From Actinomycetes bacterium (lineage in GTDB: Bacteria; Actinomycetota; Acidimicrobiia; IMCC26256; JANYLB01), in contig JANYLB010000039.1 in assembly GCA_025363815.1 (NCBI GenBank), positions 1 through 41,982 of the forward strand: DNA of 41,982 nt, in the 5' to 3' direction. A model generated the notes under the pieces. It saw only the letters and a program-made list of their open reading frames with translations, was not told the DNA's origin and ran no database searches. A program made the translations under genes and the position numbers. How positions within the stretch are numbered: the first letter of the stretch is position 1; each line of letters opens with the position of its first letter. This document shows, piece after piece, positions 34,054-41,982 of this stretch.

Positions 34054-35714
34054 GCGGTCAGTGCGAGGTCTGCGAAGGTGCCGAGCGTGAAGCCCTGCCT
34101 CGCGACGACGTAGCGCGCAGCCGGCCCCGTGAGCACCGCGAGTTCGTCACCCCAGCGGTATCCCCACCGGTAACGAACCCGCTCGGGGTCCCGACGTTCA
34201 CCAGGATGCGACCACAGCTCGAGCGTCGGATGACCGCTCGCCGAGAGTCGATCGAGCGCCCGTGCGAGCGCGGCACCGTCGAGCGGGCCCGACGGATCGA
34301 GCCCGGCAGATGCTTCGGGATATCCGATCCCGATCTCGTCGGCCCGGCGCTCGAGCGCGACCGCAAGACGGTCGGTGCCGAGCGAGATCACCCGGCCACC
34401 ACTGCCATAAGGCACCCGTACCGCGGCTATGGCCTTCGCCCCGGCGAGCTCGAGCACAACCTCTCGCACGATCGGCCAGAGATGGAGGTGCTGGTGGGTA
34501 TCGAGGTGCGTGATCGGGATGCCCAGAGCCTGCACCCGCTCGAGCTGGGCCGTGAACTCCCGGCGGAGGTCGTCGGGATCAACCCTGCCGGCGAACGCGA
34601 GCAGAGTGAACTGGCGCCACGAACTTGGCAGCCGACCCTTGCGGTCGACGAGCGTTGGGATCTCGTGGGCAGCGAGCAGGGGCGGGTCCTCACCGACCGC
34701 GGCGAGATGGACACCTACTCCGAGCTCCGGTACGCCACCTAGGAGAGGAGCCGTCCGTTCGAACGCCGGACCCACCGCCAACACCGAAGTGCTCGTGACG
34801 ATCCCCTCGCGGTGGGCCTGGAGGATCCCGTTTGAGATGCCGGTCGTGAGGCCGAAGTCGTCGGCGTTCACGATGAGAAGTCGGGAGCCCGGGTCGGGTC
34901 GTGGCGCCGGGGGCGTCCGGGCGCGATTACGAGCCGCCGCTCGTGGCTCCGATGACGGGTTCTCGACGGTCGAACCCGGAAGGGGCCGGAGGCGCGCCAG
35001 CTCGCGGTACGAGCCCAGCAGGTCGCCCACCATGGCGAGGATGTCGGGTGGTGACGACAATGTGGACACACCCCGCTTGCGCGGGAAGTAGTCGACGCCG
35101 AACTGGATGATCCGGAAACCGCTGCGTTCGGCCCGTACCGCCAACTCGGTATCGACGAACGACTTGTCGCTCGAGAGCTCGAGCTGGTCGAGCATCGAAC
35201 GTCGGCACAGCTTGAACGGGAAGTTCACATCGCGAACCCCGAGACCGAACGCGACCCGCACCAGCCCGTTCCACGCCACCGAGTACACGTACTGACGCGG
35301 ACCCTCACCCAGTCGGTTGTGTCGATACGCGCTCACGAGGTCGGCGCGATGAGAACGCATCAGCCGCAGCGCGCGCTGTAGCTCCACGAGATCGCAGGGA
35401 AGATCGGTGTGGGTGTAGAGCACCAGGTCGCTGGTCGCGGTATTGAATCCGGTGCGGAGCGCGCCGCCGACCCCGCGGTTGTCGTCGTGGTGCACGACCC
35501 GTACCCGGTTCTCGTTCACCGCGATCTTGTCGACGATCTCGCCGGAAAGATCACTGGAGGCGTCATCGACGACGAGGACCTCGAAGTCGGCGATCTCACC
35601 GTCGGCAACGAGCGACTCCCCCACCTCCAGGGCCGCCTGCATCGTGGCGGGGACGATCGCTTCCTCGTTCCACATCGGGAACAGGATGGTGAGGGTCTCT
35701 CGTGACGGCTCCAA
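34050..35714 (-). CDS. GT2 glycosyltransferase fused to a ChbG/HpnK-type deacetylase
   Basis: A 554-residue two-domain protein. Residues ~8-240 are a family 2 glycosyltransferase (ILFPMWNEEAIVPATMQAAL, VLVVDDASSD, and YTHTDLPCD in place of a DXD) of the polyprenyl-phosphate sugar synthase type. A Pro/Arg/Ser linker follows (~245-280). Residues ~281-554 are a YdjC/ChbG/HpnK deacetylase: LIVNADDFGLTTGISNGIL and THLDTHQHLHLWP carry the metal-binding Asp and His. Known counterparts such as hopanoid HpnI/HpnK are separate proteins that add and then deacetylate an amino sugar; a single chain doing both is inferred. Confidence 0.88.
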   Translation of the reverse strand: MEPSRETLTILFPMWNEEAIVPATMQAALEVGESLVADGEIADFEVLVVDDASSDLSGEIVDKIAVNENRVRVVHHDDNRGVGGALRTGFNTATSDLVLYTHTDLPCDLVELQRALRLMRSHRADLVSAYRHNRLGEGPRQYVYSVAWNGLVRVAFGLGVRDVNFPFKLCRRSMLDQLELSSDKSFVDTELAVRAERSGFRIIQFGVDYFPRKRGVSTLSSPPDILAMVGDLLGSYRELARLRPLPGSTVENPSSEPRAAARNRARTPPAPRPDPGSRLLIVNADDFGLTTGISNGILQAHREGIVTSTSVLAVGPAFERTAPLLGGVPELGVGVHLAAVGEDPPLLAAHEIPTLVDRKGRLPSSWRQFTLLAFAGRVDPDDLRREFTAQLERVQALGIPITHLDTHQHLHLWPIVREVVLELAGAKAIAAVRVPYGSGGRVISLGTDRLAVALERRADEIGIGYPEASAGLDPSGPLDGAALARALDRLSASGHPTLELWSHPGERRDPERVRYRWGYRWGDELAVLTGPAARYVVARQGFTLGTFADLALTA

Positions 35715-35768
35715 CGATCTCCAGGATACCGACCGGCCGGGTCGGCGGCGGGGAAGGTCAGGGAACGG

Positions 35769-37058
35769 TCAGGACAGATACACGGAGTGGGAGTACAGCG
35801 TGAGACACGTCAACATCAGGACTCCGCTGACGCCGAAGTAGACCGCGGCGAAGGCCGGGCGCCGCTCGAGCCACAGACCGATCACTGCCAGGCACGGAAA
35901 CACTGCGAGCCCGTATCGACCCATCCCCGCGAAGTCCTTCGTCGAGATCGCCGGAAGGAGCACGATCGCCAGCGCGTAGGCCCCGTAGCCCCAGCCGAAC
36001 CGACGGACGACGGCCGGAACCAAGAGCAACAGACCGAGCGCGATGAGTGCCTGACCGAATAACGCCACGTCGAGGGTCCCATAGGGCGGATGCACGATCC
36101 GCGACCCGAGGCCGAGTTTCAGCCAGGTGTGGAGCCCGGGAGCCTGTTCCCAACCCTTGGCCCCCTCGACCTTGGCGAAAGCGAGCGGCTGACCGAAGCG
36201 GTTTCCCAGGTACACCATGTATCCGACGAGGCCGAGGCCCGAGAGCAGAACTCCGAAATCACGCGCGCGCAGACGGGTGAGGTCGACTCGGCGCGGGAAC
36301 CACGCGATGGGCGGAGCGGGCTCTTCGACCGAGTCGTCTTCGGCCCTCCCATGGCTCGGAACGAGCCGCGCTCCGACCTCGCGGACGCGCGCGAACGGCG
36401 ACCCTACGAGGACCCCCTCCCGTTCGAGCACGCGCACGACTAGGCCGACTAGCACCGCCGCGCCGACCGGGCGCGTCGCGGTTGCGACGATGCCGATGAT
36501 CCCGGCGAGGACCGGCTGGTCTTTCTCGAGCAGCAGAAACGCGCCGAGCACGGCGGCGATGAACAACGCGTCGCCATATACGGCGCCGAAGAGATAGAAG
36601 GAGAACGGGTACGCGAGCAAGACACCCAGGGCGAACGCGGCCGAGCGGAAGCCGATCCGCGTCACACACCACCGGAAGAACATCACTGCGATCCCGAGCC
36701 CACACGCCAGCGTCACCATGATCGCGGCGCGCGCCTCGTCGCCGATGAGCCAGCCCCCGGCACGAATCGCCAGCGGGTAACCAGGGAAGAACGCGACCGA
36801 CGACTGCACCTCGGGGCCGTGGTAGCTGTATCCCGACCGTGCAATATCGAAGTACCAGCTGGCATCCCATCGGGTCCACCCGTCGAGGAAAGGACGGTGC
36901 GGAAAGACGGGAGGGACCGCGGTGAGGTGCGCGGGGTTGTGCCACCACAGGTCTACGGAGACGCCCATCGCGACCCACGCGATCGCTGCGAACGCGACGA
37001 ACATCACAACCGGGAACCATCGTCGGGTCAGCATCGTGGGGAGTTTCGTGCCAGCCAT
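35769..37058 (-). CDS. GT-C mannosyltransferase, PIG-V-like
   Basis: A 429-residue membrane enzyme with about nine hydrophobic helices. The first extracytoplasmic loop carries WTRWDASWYFDIARSGY, the PIG-V/GT76-like signature in which the Asp is catalytic, and VAFFPGYPL follows. It would transfer mannose (or another sugar) from a polyprenyl phosphate donor to a lipid or glycan outside the membrane. A GT2 gene of the donor-synthase type lies directly downstream, and inositol-phosphatase genes lie upstream, a setting that fits a mannosylated lipid; this is inferred. A 6-nt gap separates it from the phosphatase upstream. Confidence 0.85.
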   Translation of the reverse strand: MAGTKLPTMLTRRWFPVVMFVAFAAIAWVAMGVSVDLWWHNPAHLTAVPPVFPHRPFLDGWTRWDASWYFDIARSGYSYHGPEVQSSVAFFPGYPLAIRAGGWLIGDEARAAIMVTLACGLGIAVMFFRWCVTRIGFRSAAFALGVLLAYPFSFYLFGAVYGDALFIAAVLGAFLLLEKDQPVLAGIIGIVATATRPVGAAVLVGLVVRVLEREGVLVGSPFARVREVGARLVPSHGRAEDDSVEEPAPPIAWFPRRVDLTRLRARDFGVLLSGLGLVGYMVYLGNRFGQPLAFAKVEGAKGWEQAPGLHTWLKLGLGSRIVHPPYGTLDVALFGQALIALGLLLLVPAVVRRFGWGYGAYALAIVLLPAISTKDFAGMGRYGLAVFPCLAVIGLWLERRPAFAAVYFGVSGVLMLTCLTLYSHSVYLS

Positions 37059-37064
37059 CGAGAC

Positions 37065-37880
37065 TCAGCTCGGCGATGGGAGAACGGGGCCCGGCGGAAC
37101 CCGACGAACGATGTCGAGGATCCGTTCGTGCACCCGGGGGTTCCCGACCACAATGTTGCCGCTGTCGAGCCAAGCCCCCCGATCGCCGGTCCAGTCGCTC
37201 ACCCGACCACCGGCCTCCTCAACCAGCAACGCGCCGGCCGCTACGTCCCACGGGCCGAGGGCCAGCTCGAAGTAGCCGTCGAACGAACCCGACGCGACCC
37301 ACGCGAGATCGAGACTCGCGGCGCCGACGCGCCGGAGGTCCTCGAACGCATCGAGCGCCGCCTCGAACGACGGGAGGTAGCCAGAGAGCAGATCGGCTCG
37401 GCGGAATGGGAACCCGGTCGCGCACACCGCCTGCTCCGGCCCTCGTGTGCTCACCGCGAGTCGGTGGCCGTTGCGGTGCGCTCCCCCATCACGCACTGCG
37501 GTGTAGGTGTCACCCAGCATCGGCGCGTGCACCACTCCGACGATCGGCCGGCCGTCGGCCACCAGCCCAATCGACACGCCGACGACCGGGAAATGGTGCA
37601 GGAAGTTCGTAGTGCCGTCGAGGGGATCGACGAGCCAGCCGAGTGCAGCCCGTTCGCCACCTTCTTCCTCTCCGAACACGGGGATCGTCGGGACGGCCTC
37701 GGTGAGGATTGCCCTGACCGCGCGTTCGCTGCTCGTGTCGACATCACTCACCCAGTCACCCACGGCTTTCGCGCGCGCTACCGGTGGGTCGTCGAACGAC
37801 CGAGCGACGATCTCGCCGCCCGCAGCCGCGGCGGAGACCGCTACCGCGAGCATCGCGTCGAGATCAAGGGCGTCGGTCAA
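37065..37880 (-). CDS. inositol-monophosphatase family protein (first copy)
   Basis: A 271-residue Mg-dependent phosphatase. Metal-site motifs are complete: GEEEGGE near ~68, WLVDPLDGTTNF near ~86, and GPWDVAAGALLVEEAGG near ~214. This places it in the inositol/histidinol/3'-phosphoadenosine group; the DGTTN variant is typical of inositol or histidinol phosphatases. Its start overlaps the stop of a second family member (ATGA), so the two are made together. Confidence 0.9.
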   Translation of the reverse strand: MTDALDLDAMLAVAVSAAAAGGEIVARSFDDPPVARAKAVGDWVSDVDTSSERAVRAILTEAVPTIPVFGEEEGGERAALGWLVDPLDGTTNFLHHFPVVGVSIGLVADGRPIVGVVHAPMLGDTYTAVRDGGAHRNGHRLAVSTRGPEQAVCATGFPFRRADLLSGYLPSFEAALDAFEDLRRVGAASLDLAWVASGSFDGYFELALGPWDVAAGALLVEEAGGRVSDWTGDRGAWLDSGNIVVGNPRVHERILDIVRRVPPGPVLPSPS

Positions 37881-38623
37881 CCCATCACCGCCGGCGTCAG
37901 CGCGTCGATCAGTGCAGGGGTGCCGGCTGCGAACAACTGGCGGCGGACGGATCCGTCGACCACGTCGAGCGACAGCCTCCCGGCATCGCGCACCATGGCT
38001 CCCGCCTCACGGCACAGCATCACGCCACCGAGGTAATCCCACGGTGCGTGCCACGAACCCATGTCCATGAACGCGTCGAGGGCGCCGGCGGCAACATCGG
38101 TCAATGCGAGCGCGGCCGAACCCAGCACGCGGCACTGCTTCCACGGCAGCTGGACCGTGGGCAACCCCGAGAACGCGACGAAGGCATCGTCGACGCGGAC
38201 CACACTCGACGACACCAGCCGGCGGCCGTCGCGCCAGGCGCCGGCACCGCGGATTGCGGTGGACGCGACTTTCGTCGCCTGGTTCACAACCGTCGCGGCC
38301 AATGGGCCCTGAGCGTCGACCGCGCACATCGAGGTCGCCCAGTACGGCAGGTCACGGGCCGCGTTGCTCGACCCGTCGACCGGATCGAGCACCACCGTGA
38401 TCGGGGCGTCGGTCGGGCCGGTGCGACCCGACTCCTCGCTCAATACCGCGAGGCCTGTCCCCCGAAGATGGCGCAGCGCGATCGCGTCGGCAACGAGATC
38501 GATCGAGTACTGACCGGGTTTGGCAGTTCGTTCCCGGCGCGCCGAACCGACGATCGGCAGGAGCGCATCACGGATGCCATCACCAATCCGTTCGAAGAGC
38601 GCGAGCAGCTCAGCAGGAGTCAT
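37877..38623 (-). CDS. inositol-monophosphatase family protein (second copy)
   Basis: A 248-residue protein from the ATG at 38623, which overlaps the stop of the oxidoreductase gene (ATGA). Metal-site motifs are LSEESG, VLDPVDGSSNAARDLPYW and HAPWDYLGGVMLCREAG. It diverges clearly from the first copy (DGSSN against DGTTN, WDY against WDVAAG), so the pair is an old duplication or two different enzymes. Substrate cannot be told. Confidence 0.88.
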   Translation of the reverse strand: MTPAELLALFERIGDGIRDALLPIVGSARRERTAKPGQYSIDLVADAIALRHLRGTGLAVLSEESGRTGPTDAPITVVLDPVDGSSNAARDLPYWATSMCAVDAQGPLAATVVNQATKVASTAIRGAGAWRDGRRLVSSSVVRVDDAFVAFSGLPTVQLPWKQCRVLGSAALALTDVAAGALDAFMDMGSWHAPWDYLGGVMLCREAGAMVRDAGRLSLDVVDGSVRRQLFAAGTPALIDALTPAVMG

Positions 38624-40803
38624 CTGCGGGCCACGATCTCGACGACGGTGTTGTAGTCGGGCACGCCCGAGGCCTCGCCACGGCGCCTGCCGGCCAACAG
38701 CACGTTGACCTCCGGAAAGCACGCCTCGACGTTTCCCGGGCGCATCGCCGACACGCGGATCCGAGCAGTCATCTCGCCGTGCTCCGACCGGGCCACGACA
38801 GCGTCACCGTCGCGAAGTCCGAGATTCGCGACATCGTCGGCCGCCATGAACAGCGCGTCGCGCGTCGCTCCGGTCAGTGGATCACGGTTCGCCTGCACCA
38901 TGGAGTTGAACTGTTTTCCTCTTCGCGTAGTCAGGAGGAACTTACCTTCGAAAACGTCGCGGCTGCGCGCGGTGACCGGTGTGAACCGGGCGCGGCCGTC
39001 GGGCATCGGGAACTGACCGTTCTCGCAGAGGCGCGTGCCACCCCATTGCACCGCGTCGCCCGTCTTCTCCATGCTCTCGATCCCGGCGTACGACGGGACG
39101 ATCTTGGCGAGCTCATCGCGGATCTGGCCACCGCTTGAGAAATCGACGAGATGGGCCCGGTCCGGATAGGTGTGCTTGGCCAGTTCTAGGTATATCTCCC
39201 ATTCGCTGCGGGCCTCGCCGATCGGCACGTCGGCTATCTGCGGGCTGAAGGCGATCCGGCGTTCGGTTGTGGTCTCGGTTCCGCCGTCACGCTGCTCGTA
39301 GCGCGTCGCCGCGGGGAGCAGGAGCACCGCCTCACCGGGATCGACGAGCATCTGACTCGAAAGAATGATGTCCTGGTGGACCCGGAGCGGCACCCGCTCG
39401 AGCGAGTGTTCCACGAGGTCGGGATCGGGCAGCACGTCGAGGAAGTTCCCTCCGCTCGACCAGAGCACGTCGATGGACCCACCTCGCGCGGCTTCGATCA
39501 TCTCCTCGGCCGAGAGGCCCGGCCGGGGCGGGATCGGGAAGCCGTACTGCTCCGACAACTCTGCCGCGCTCTCGACGTCGATCGTGATCCCACCGGGGAA
39601 CGCGGATGAGGACGCGCCCATCTCCGAGCCACCCTGGACACCCGAGTGACCCTGAATCGGCATCAGGCCCGCGCCGGGTCGGCCGACGTTGCCCCGCGCC
39701 AGCGCGAGGTTCACGATCGCGCACACCGTGTCGACGGCGTGCTGGTGCTCGATGATCCCCGTCGACCAGATCAACACACTCGACGCTGCGGCACCGTAAA
39801 GCTGGGCGAAGCGAACCATGTCGCCGTGCGACGCACCGGATGCCCGCACCAACGAGTCGAACGACGCGGCCTCCAGCTCCACGAGGACCTTGTCGAAGTC
39901 GGTGGTGTGCTCACGGACGAACTTCCGGTCGATCGTGCCTTCCGCGAGCATCACCTTCATCACGCCATTGATGAACGCTGCGTCGCCACCTACATGTACG
40001 GGGAAGAAGTCGTCGGCCATCTTCGTGCTGAACATCGCGCTCTCGACATTGCTGGGCACCAAGCAACGCTCGAGACCGGGCTCGCGTAACGGGTCGACGA
40101 CTACGACCTTTGCGTTGCGCTTACGGGCGAGAGACAGGTACTTCATGAACACCGGCTGCGCGTTGGCGACGTTTGCACCGAACAGCACGATCAGATCGGA
40201 GCCGATCACGTCGGTGTAGGAGCAGGTGGTCGCGGCGACCCCGATCGTGCGCTTCAACGCGGTCATCGACGGTGCGTGGCACACCCGCGCCGCGTTGTCG
40301 ACGTTGTTCGTGCCGAGGAACCGGGCGACCTTCTGCGCGGTGTAGTACACCTCATTCGTGATGCCGCGGGCGGTGAGATAGAAGGCAATGCGATCGGGTG
40401 AGACCTCGCGGATGCGGGCTGCCGCGATTGTGAGCGCTTCTTCCCACGAGATGCGGGTGAATCCCTCCTCGCCCTTCCGCCGCAGCATCGGGTACGGCAG
40501 GCGGCCAAGCTCGCGGAGCTGGCGGGCGTCGAGAGTGCGGAGCTTCGCGACGTCGGCGAGCAGCTTCGGGTCGAGCGCGTCGGACGTGTTCAGCTTGAGC
40601 AGCTCGAGCCGAGTTGCGCAGAGGTGCACGCCATCGATTGTCCAGTCGTGGAACCCGGCGACGCCCAGCGAGCAGCCGTCGCAAACTCCCTTGCTCAGGA
40701 TCTTCCACGCGTATGGCAGATGCCGACGGTTCTGCCACACCACCTTTGCCATCGACGCGTAGTGGTTCGGGGCTTTGATGCGAGCAGAGCTCTTCCAGGC
40801 CAT
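38620..40803 (-). CDS. YdeP-type molybdopterin oxidoreductase (FdhF-like)
   Basis: A 727-residue enzyme with the bis-MGD fold. The N-terminus has GVCDGCSLGVAGF (C41, C44) and a further Cys at 62; the expected active-site position, where formate dehydrogenases have Sec or Cys, is C175 in RVCHAPS. Pterin-binding blocks DLIVLFGANVANAQPV and WSTGIIEHQHAV, and the C-terminal cap domain, are intact. The YdeP group resembles formate dehydrogenase but usually acts without its partner subunits; no such subunits are seen here. MobA, which makes its MGD cofactor, is 190 nt upstream. Confidence 0.9.
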   Translation of the reverse strand: MAWKSSARIKAPNHYASMAKVVWQNRRHLPYAWKILSKGVCDGCSLGVAGFHDWTIDGVHLCATRLELLKLNTSDALDPKLLADVAKLRTLDARQLRELGRLPYPMLRRKGEEGFTRISWEEALTIAAARIREVSPDRIAFYLTARGITNEVYYTAQKVARFLGTNNVDNAARVCHAPSMTALKRTIGVAATTCSYTDVIGSDLIVLFGANVANAQPVFMKYLSLARKRNAKVVVVDPLREPGLERCLVPSNVESAMFSTKMADDFFPVHVGGDAAFINGVMKVMLAEGTIDRKFVREHTTDFDKVLVELEAASFDSLVRASGASHGDMVRFAQLYGAAASSVLIWSTGIIEHQHAVDTVCAIVNLALARGNVGRPGAGLMPIQGHSGVQGGSEMGASSSAFPGGITIDVESAAELSEQYGFPIPPRPGLSAEEMIEAARGGSIDVLWSSGGNFLDVLPDPDLVEHSLERVPLRVHQDIILSSQMLVDPGEAVLLLPAATRYEQRDGGTETTTERRIAFSPQIADVPIGEARSEWEIYLELAKHTYPDRAHLVDFSSGGQIRDELAKIVPSYAGIESMEKTGDAVQWGGTRLCENGQFPMPDGRARFTPVTARSRDVFEGKFLLTTRRGKQFNSMVQANRDPLTGATRDALFMAADDVANLGLRDGDAVVARSEHGEMTARIRVSAMRPGNVEACFPEVNVLLAGRRRGEASGVPDYNTVVEIVARR

Positions 40804-40993
40804 CGATTCCCTACGTGCTCACGAGTCGAGGTCGAGTCGGTGCGATGGGTGTGCACCACGAAGCGCTCGCCTCACAGGAACCCGACAAGCGTCCGGAGCC
40901 GGATCTCCATCGGCTCCTCTGGAGTGGGTTGCCTGGCGGCCTCGTGCCCTACCGCTCCATGGCTGTCGAGACCGGTCGATCGCGCCCCGCCAT

Positions 40994-41590
40994 TCATTGC
41001 TCGACCCTACCGGCGCCGGCATCGTCGCCCCGACGAACGCGGGCCAGGTCAGCGGGGGTGTCGATGTCGGAGAAGACATCGAGCGGCGCCACTGCGCTCC
41101 AGATCGATTCGTCGAGCAGATCGTGGTCGATCCGGCCGAGAAGCCCGCGCAACGACCGCTCCCCCGAAGCGAGCGCGACGATCGCCTCGTCGAGCGCAGC
41201 CTTGCCGTACCTGGCGCACACGGGTTGGCGCCGGCCGCCGGCCACGGGCACAACCGTTGATCCACCCGGCCACAGCGCGACTAGGCGCACGAGCTGCTCC
41301 TCGACCGCGGGAAGGTCACACGCTAGAAGGACCACGCCGGCCGAGGCGGCGGTGCCCAACGCGGTGGCACCGGCGACGAGCGCCGCGAGCGGCCCCGAGC
41401 CGACTGGGTTCTCCCGGCACACAGGAAGGCCGGTGATGCCCGGCCCGACCTCGACGATCGGCCCGCACACCGCCCCCAGGACGCGAGCCGCGTGATCGGC
41501 GAGGCCCTCACCAGCGACCACCAACGTCGCCTTGTCGAGACCGAGCCGGCGACTGGCTCCACCGGTGAGCAACACACCTGCGGGTGTCAC
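40994..41590 (-). CDS. mobA: MobA, molybdenum cofactor guanylyltransferase
   Basis: A 198-residue protein from the GTG at 41590, chosen because it lies 2 nt after the stop of the upstream gene and leads straight into the catalytic loop; an earlier ATG at 41644 adds unrelated residues. The nucleotidyltransferase motif GVLLTGGASRRLGLDK binds GTP and LLACDLPAV binds metal. It links GMP to molybdopterin to make MGD, which the YdeP-type enzyme downstream needs. Confidence 0.85.
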   Translation of the reverse strand: MTPAGVLLTGGASRRLGLDKATLVVAGEGLADHAARVLGAVCGPIVEVGPGITGLPVCRENPVGSGPLAALVAGATALGTAASAGVVLLACDLPAVEEQLVRLVALWPGGSTVVPVAGGRRQPVCARYGKAALDEAIVALASGERSLRGLLGRIDHDLLDESIWSAVAPLDVFSDIDTPADLARVRRGDDAGAGRVEQ

Positions 41591-41592
41591 GC

Positions 41593-41982
41593 TCAGGGAG
41601 TCGAAGCCGGTTCGGGCCGAAGCATGTAGGAAACGACGCGCCACGCGCCGTGGATGCGCTGCATCCGGATCTCGTTACGCACCGGCGGCCCGTCGCGCAG
41701 ATCGAGCCGGGTGAGCACGCTCGCGGCGCGCTCGTTCTGCTGCGCTACGGCCTCGATCTCGACGTGTTCGACCACCGCCCGCAATCGGATCTGGCCCCTG
41801 TAGGCCGCCTTCTTGTCGACCACAAAGTCGTTGCGGCTGCGGCCGTCACGCAGCTCGCCCGACGACAGCGACCAGAGCGTCGTGAAGTCGTGGCGGTCCC
41901 ACGCGAGCTCGTACGCGAGCGCGACGTCACCGGGAGTCGGGCCCCGCTCGAACGCGACCGCGAGCACCAAGCCGCCCACGGC
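41593..41982 (-). CDS. hypothetical protein, 5' end outside window
   Basis: The frame is open to the right edge, so at least the N-terminus is missing. The first visible residues (GGLVLAVAF) look like the end of a membrane anchor. The rest resembles a small NTF2-like or DUF4878-type fold: an N-terminal helix YELAWDRHDFTTLWSLSSGELRDG, then a basic loop and a curved beta sheet ending HGAWRVVSYML. Function unknown. It ends 2 nt before the mobA start, so it is probably in one unit with it. Confidence 0.65.
   Translation of the reverse strand, partial: AVGGLVLAVAFERGPTPGDVALAYELAWDRHDFTTLWSLSSGELRDGRSRNDFVVDKKAAYRGQIRLRAVVEHVEIEAVAQQNERAASVLTRLDLRDGPPVRNEIRMQRIHGAWRVVSYMLRPEPASTP

Noticed and set aside
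1..41982. CRISPR arrays, rRNA genes, insertion sequences, riboswitches.
   Set aside because: I saw no regularly spaced repeats, rRNA, transposase or conserved riboswitch cores on either strand by eye.

Overview
The window is a gene-dense, high-GC bacterial chromosome segment, almost certainly from an actinobacterium. It holds a WhiB iron-sulphur regulator, a CT398-type zinc-ribbon protein beside a histidine phosphatase, an F420-type PPOX flavoprotein, the gene order recC-recB-recD, and many GTG starts with 4-nt stop/start overlaps. An Acidimicrobiia-like origin fits but cannot be proven from the sequence. Nearly all genes lie on the minus strand.

Region 1 (1-16.5 kb, minus strand) is core housekeeping. 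It contains the first codons of a histidine phosphatase running off the left edge, a membrane protein, the coiled-coil/zinc-ribbon protein and a class A penicillin-binding protein. A double-strand-break repair block follows: recC>recB>recD, joined by ATGA overlaps, then sbcD>sbcC, joined by a TGATG overlap. Region 2 (16.5-26.4 kb) is mixed: a PPOX flavoprotein, a DUF998 and DoxX-like membrane pair on the plus strand, an NAD-dependent epimerase, a MacB/LolD-type ABC ATPase with a double FtsX permease, a phosphodiester-glycosidase-like protein, a secreted G1-type glutamic peptidase, a TatA-like protein and a cupin.

Region 3 (26.4-32.45 kb) is accessory and is the most interesting part. It has a Dcm-like C5 methyltransferase with a 1-nt deletion inside the codon of its catalytic cysteine, next to a vsr mismatch endonuclease gene with a stop codon in place of a conserved tryptophan. 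Next comes a segment of about 3.4 kb bounded by a 108-bp direct repeat (104/108 identical). The repeat contains the 3' end of the intact tRNA-Val(UAC) gene at the right edge, which is the signature of an element integrated into a tRNA gene. Inside are a Fic AMPylase fused to an AbiEi-antitoxin-like N-terminus, a small membrane protein, and a DUF433/DUF5615 toxin-antitoxin pair whose toxin is broken by a deletion. No integrase is visible. Three genes of this region are therefore inactivated by three different kinds of lesion.

Region 4 (32.45-42 kb, minus strand) returns to core content. It holds WhiB, a tiny orphan gene followed by a good intrinsic terminator, and a cell-envelope glycan or lipid set: a SAM methyltransferase, a GT2 glycosyltransferase fused to a ChbG/HpnK-type deacetylase, and a PIG-V-like GT-C mannosyltransferase. 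Two inositol-monophosphatase-family enzymes follow, then a YdeP-type molybdopterin oxidoreductase, MobA for its cofactor, and the 3' part of a hypothetical gene cut by the right edge. Overlaps suggest that methyltransferase/GT2 and the two phosphatases/oxidoreductase are translationally coupled.
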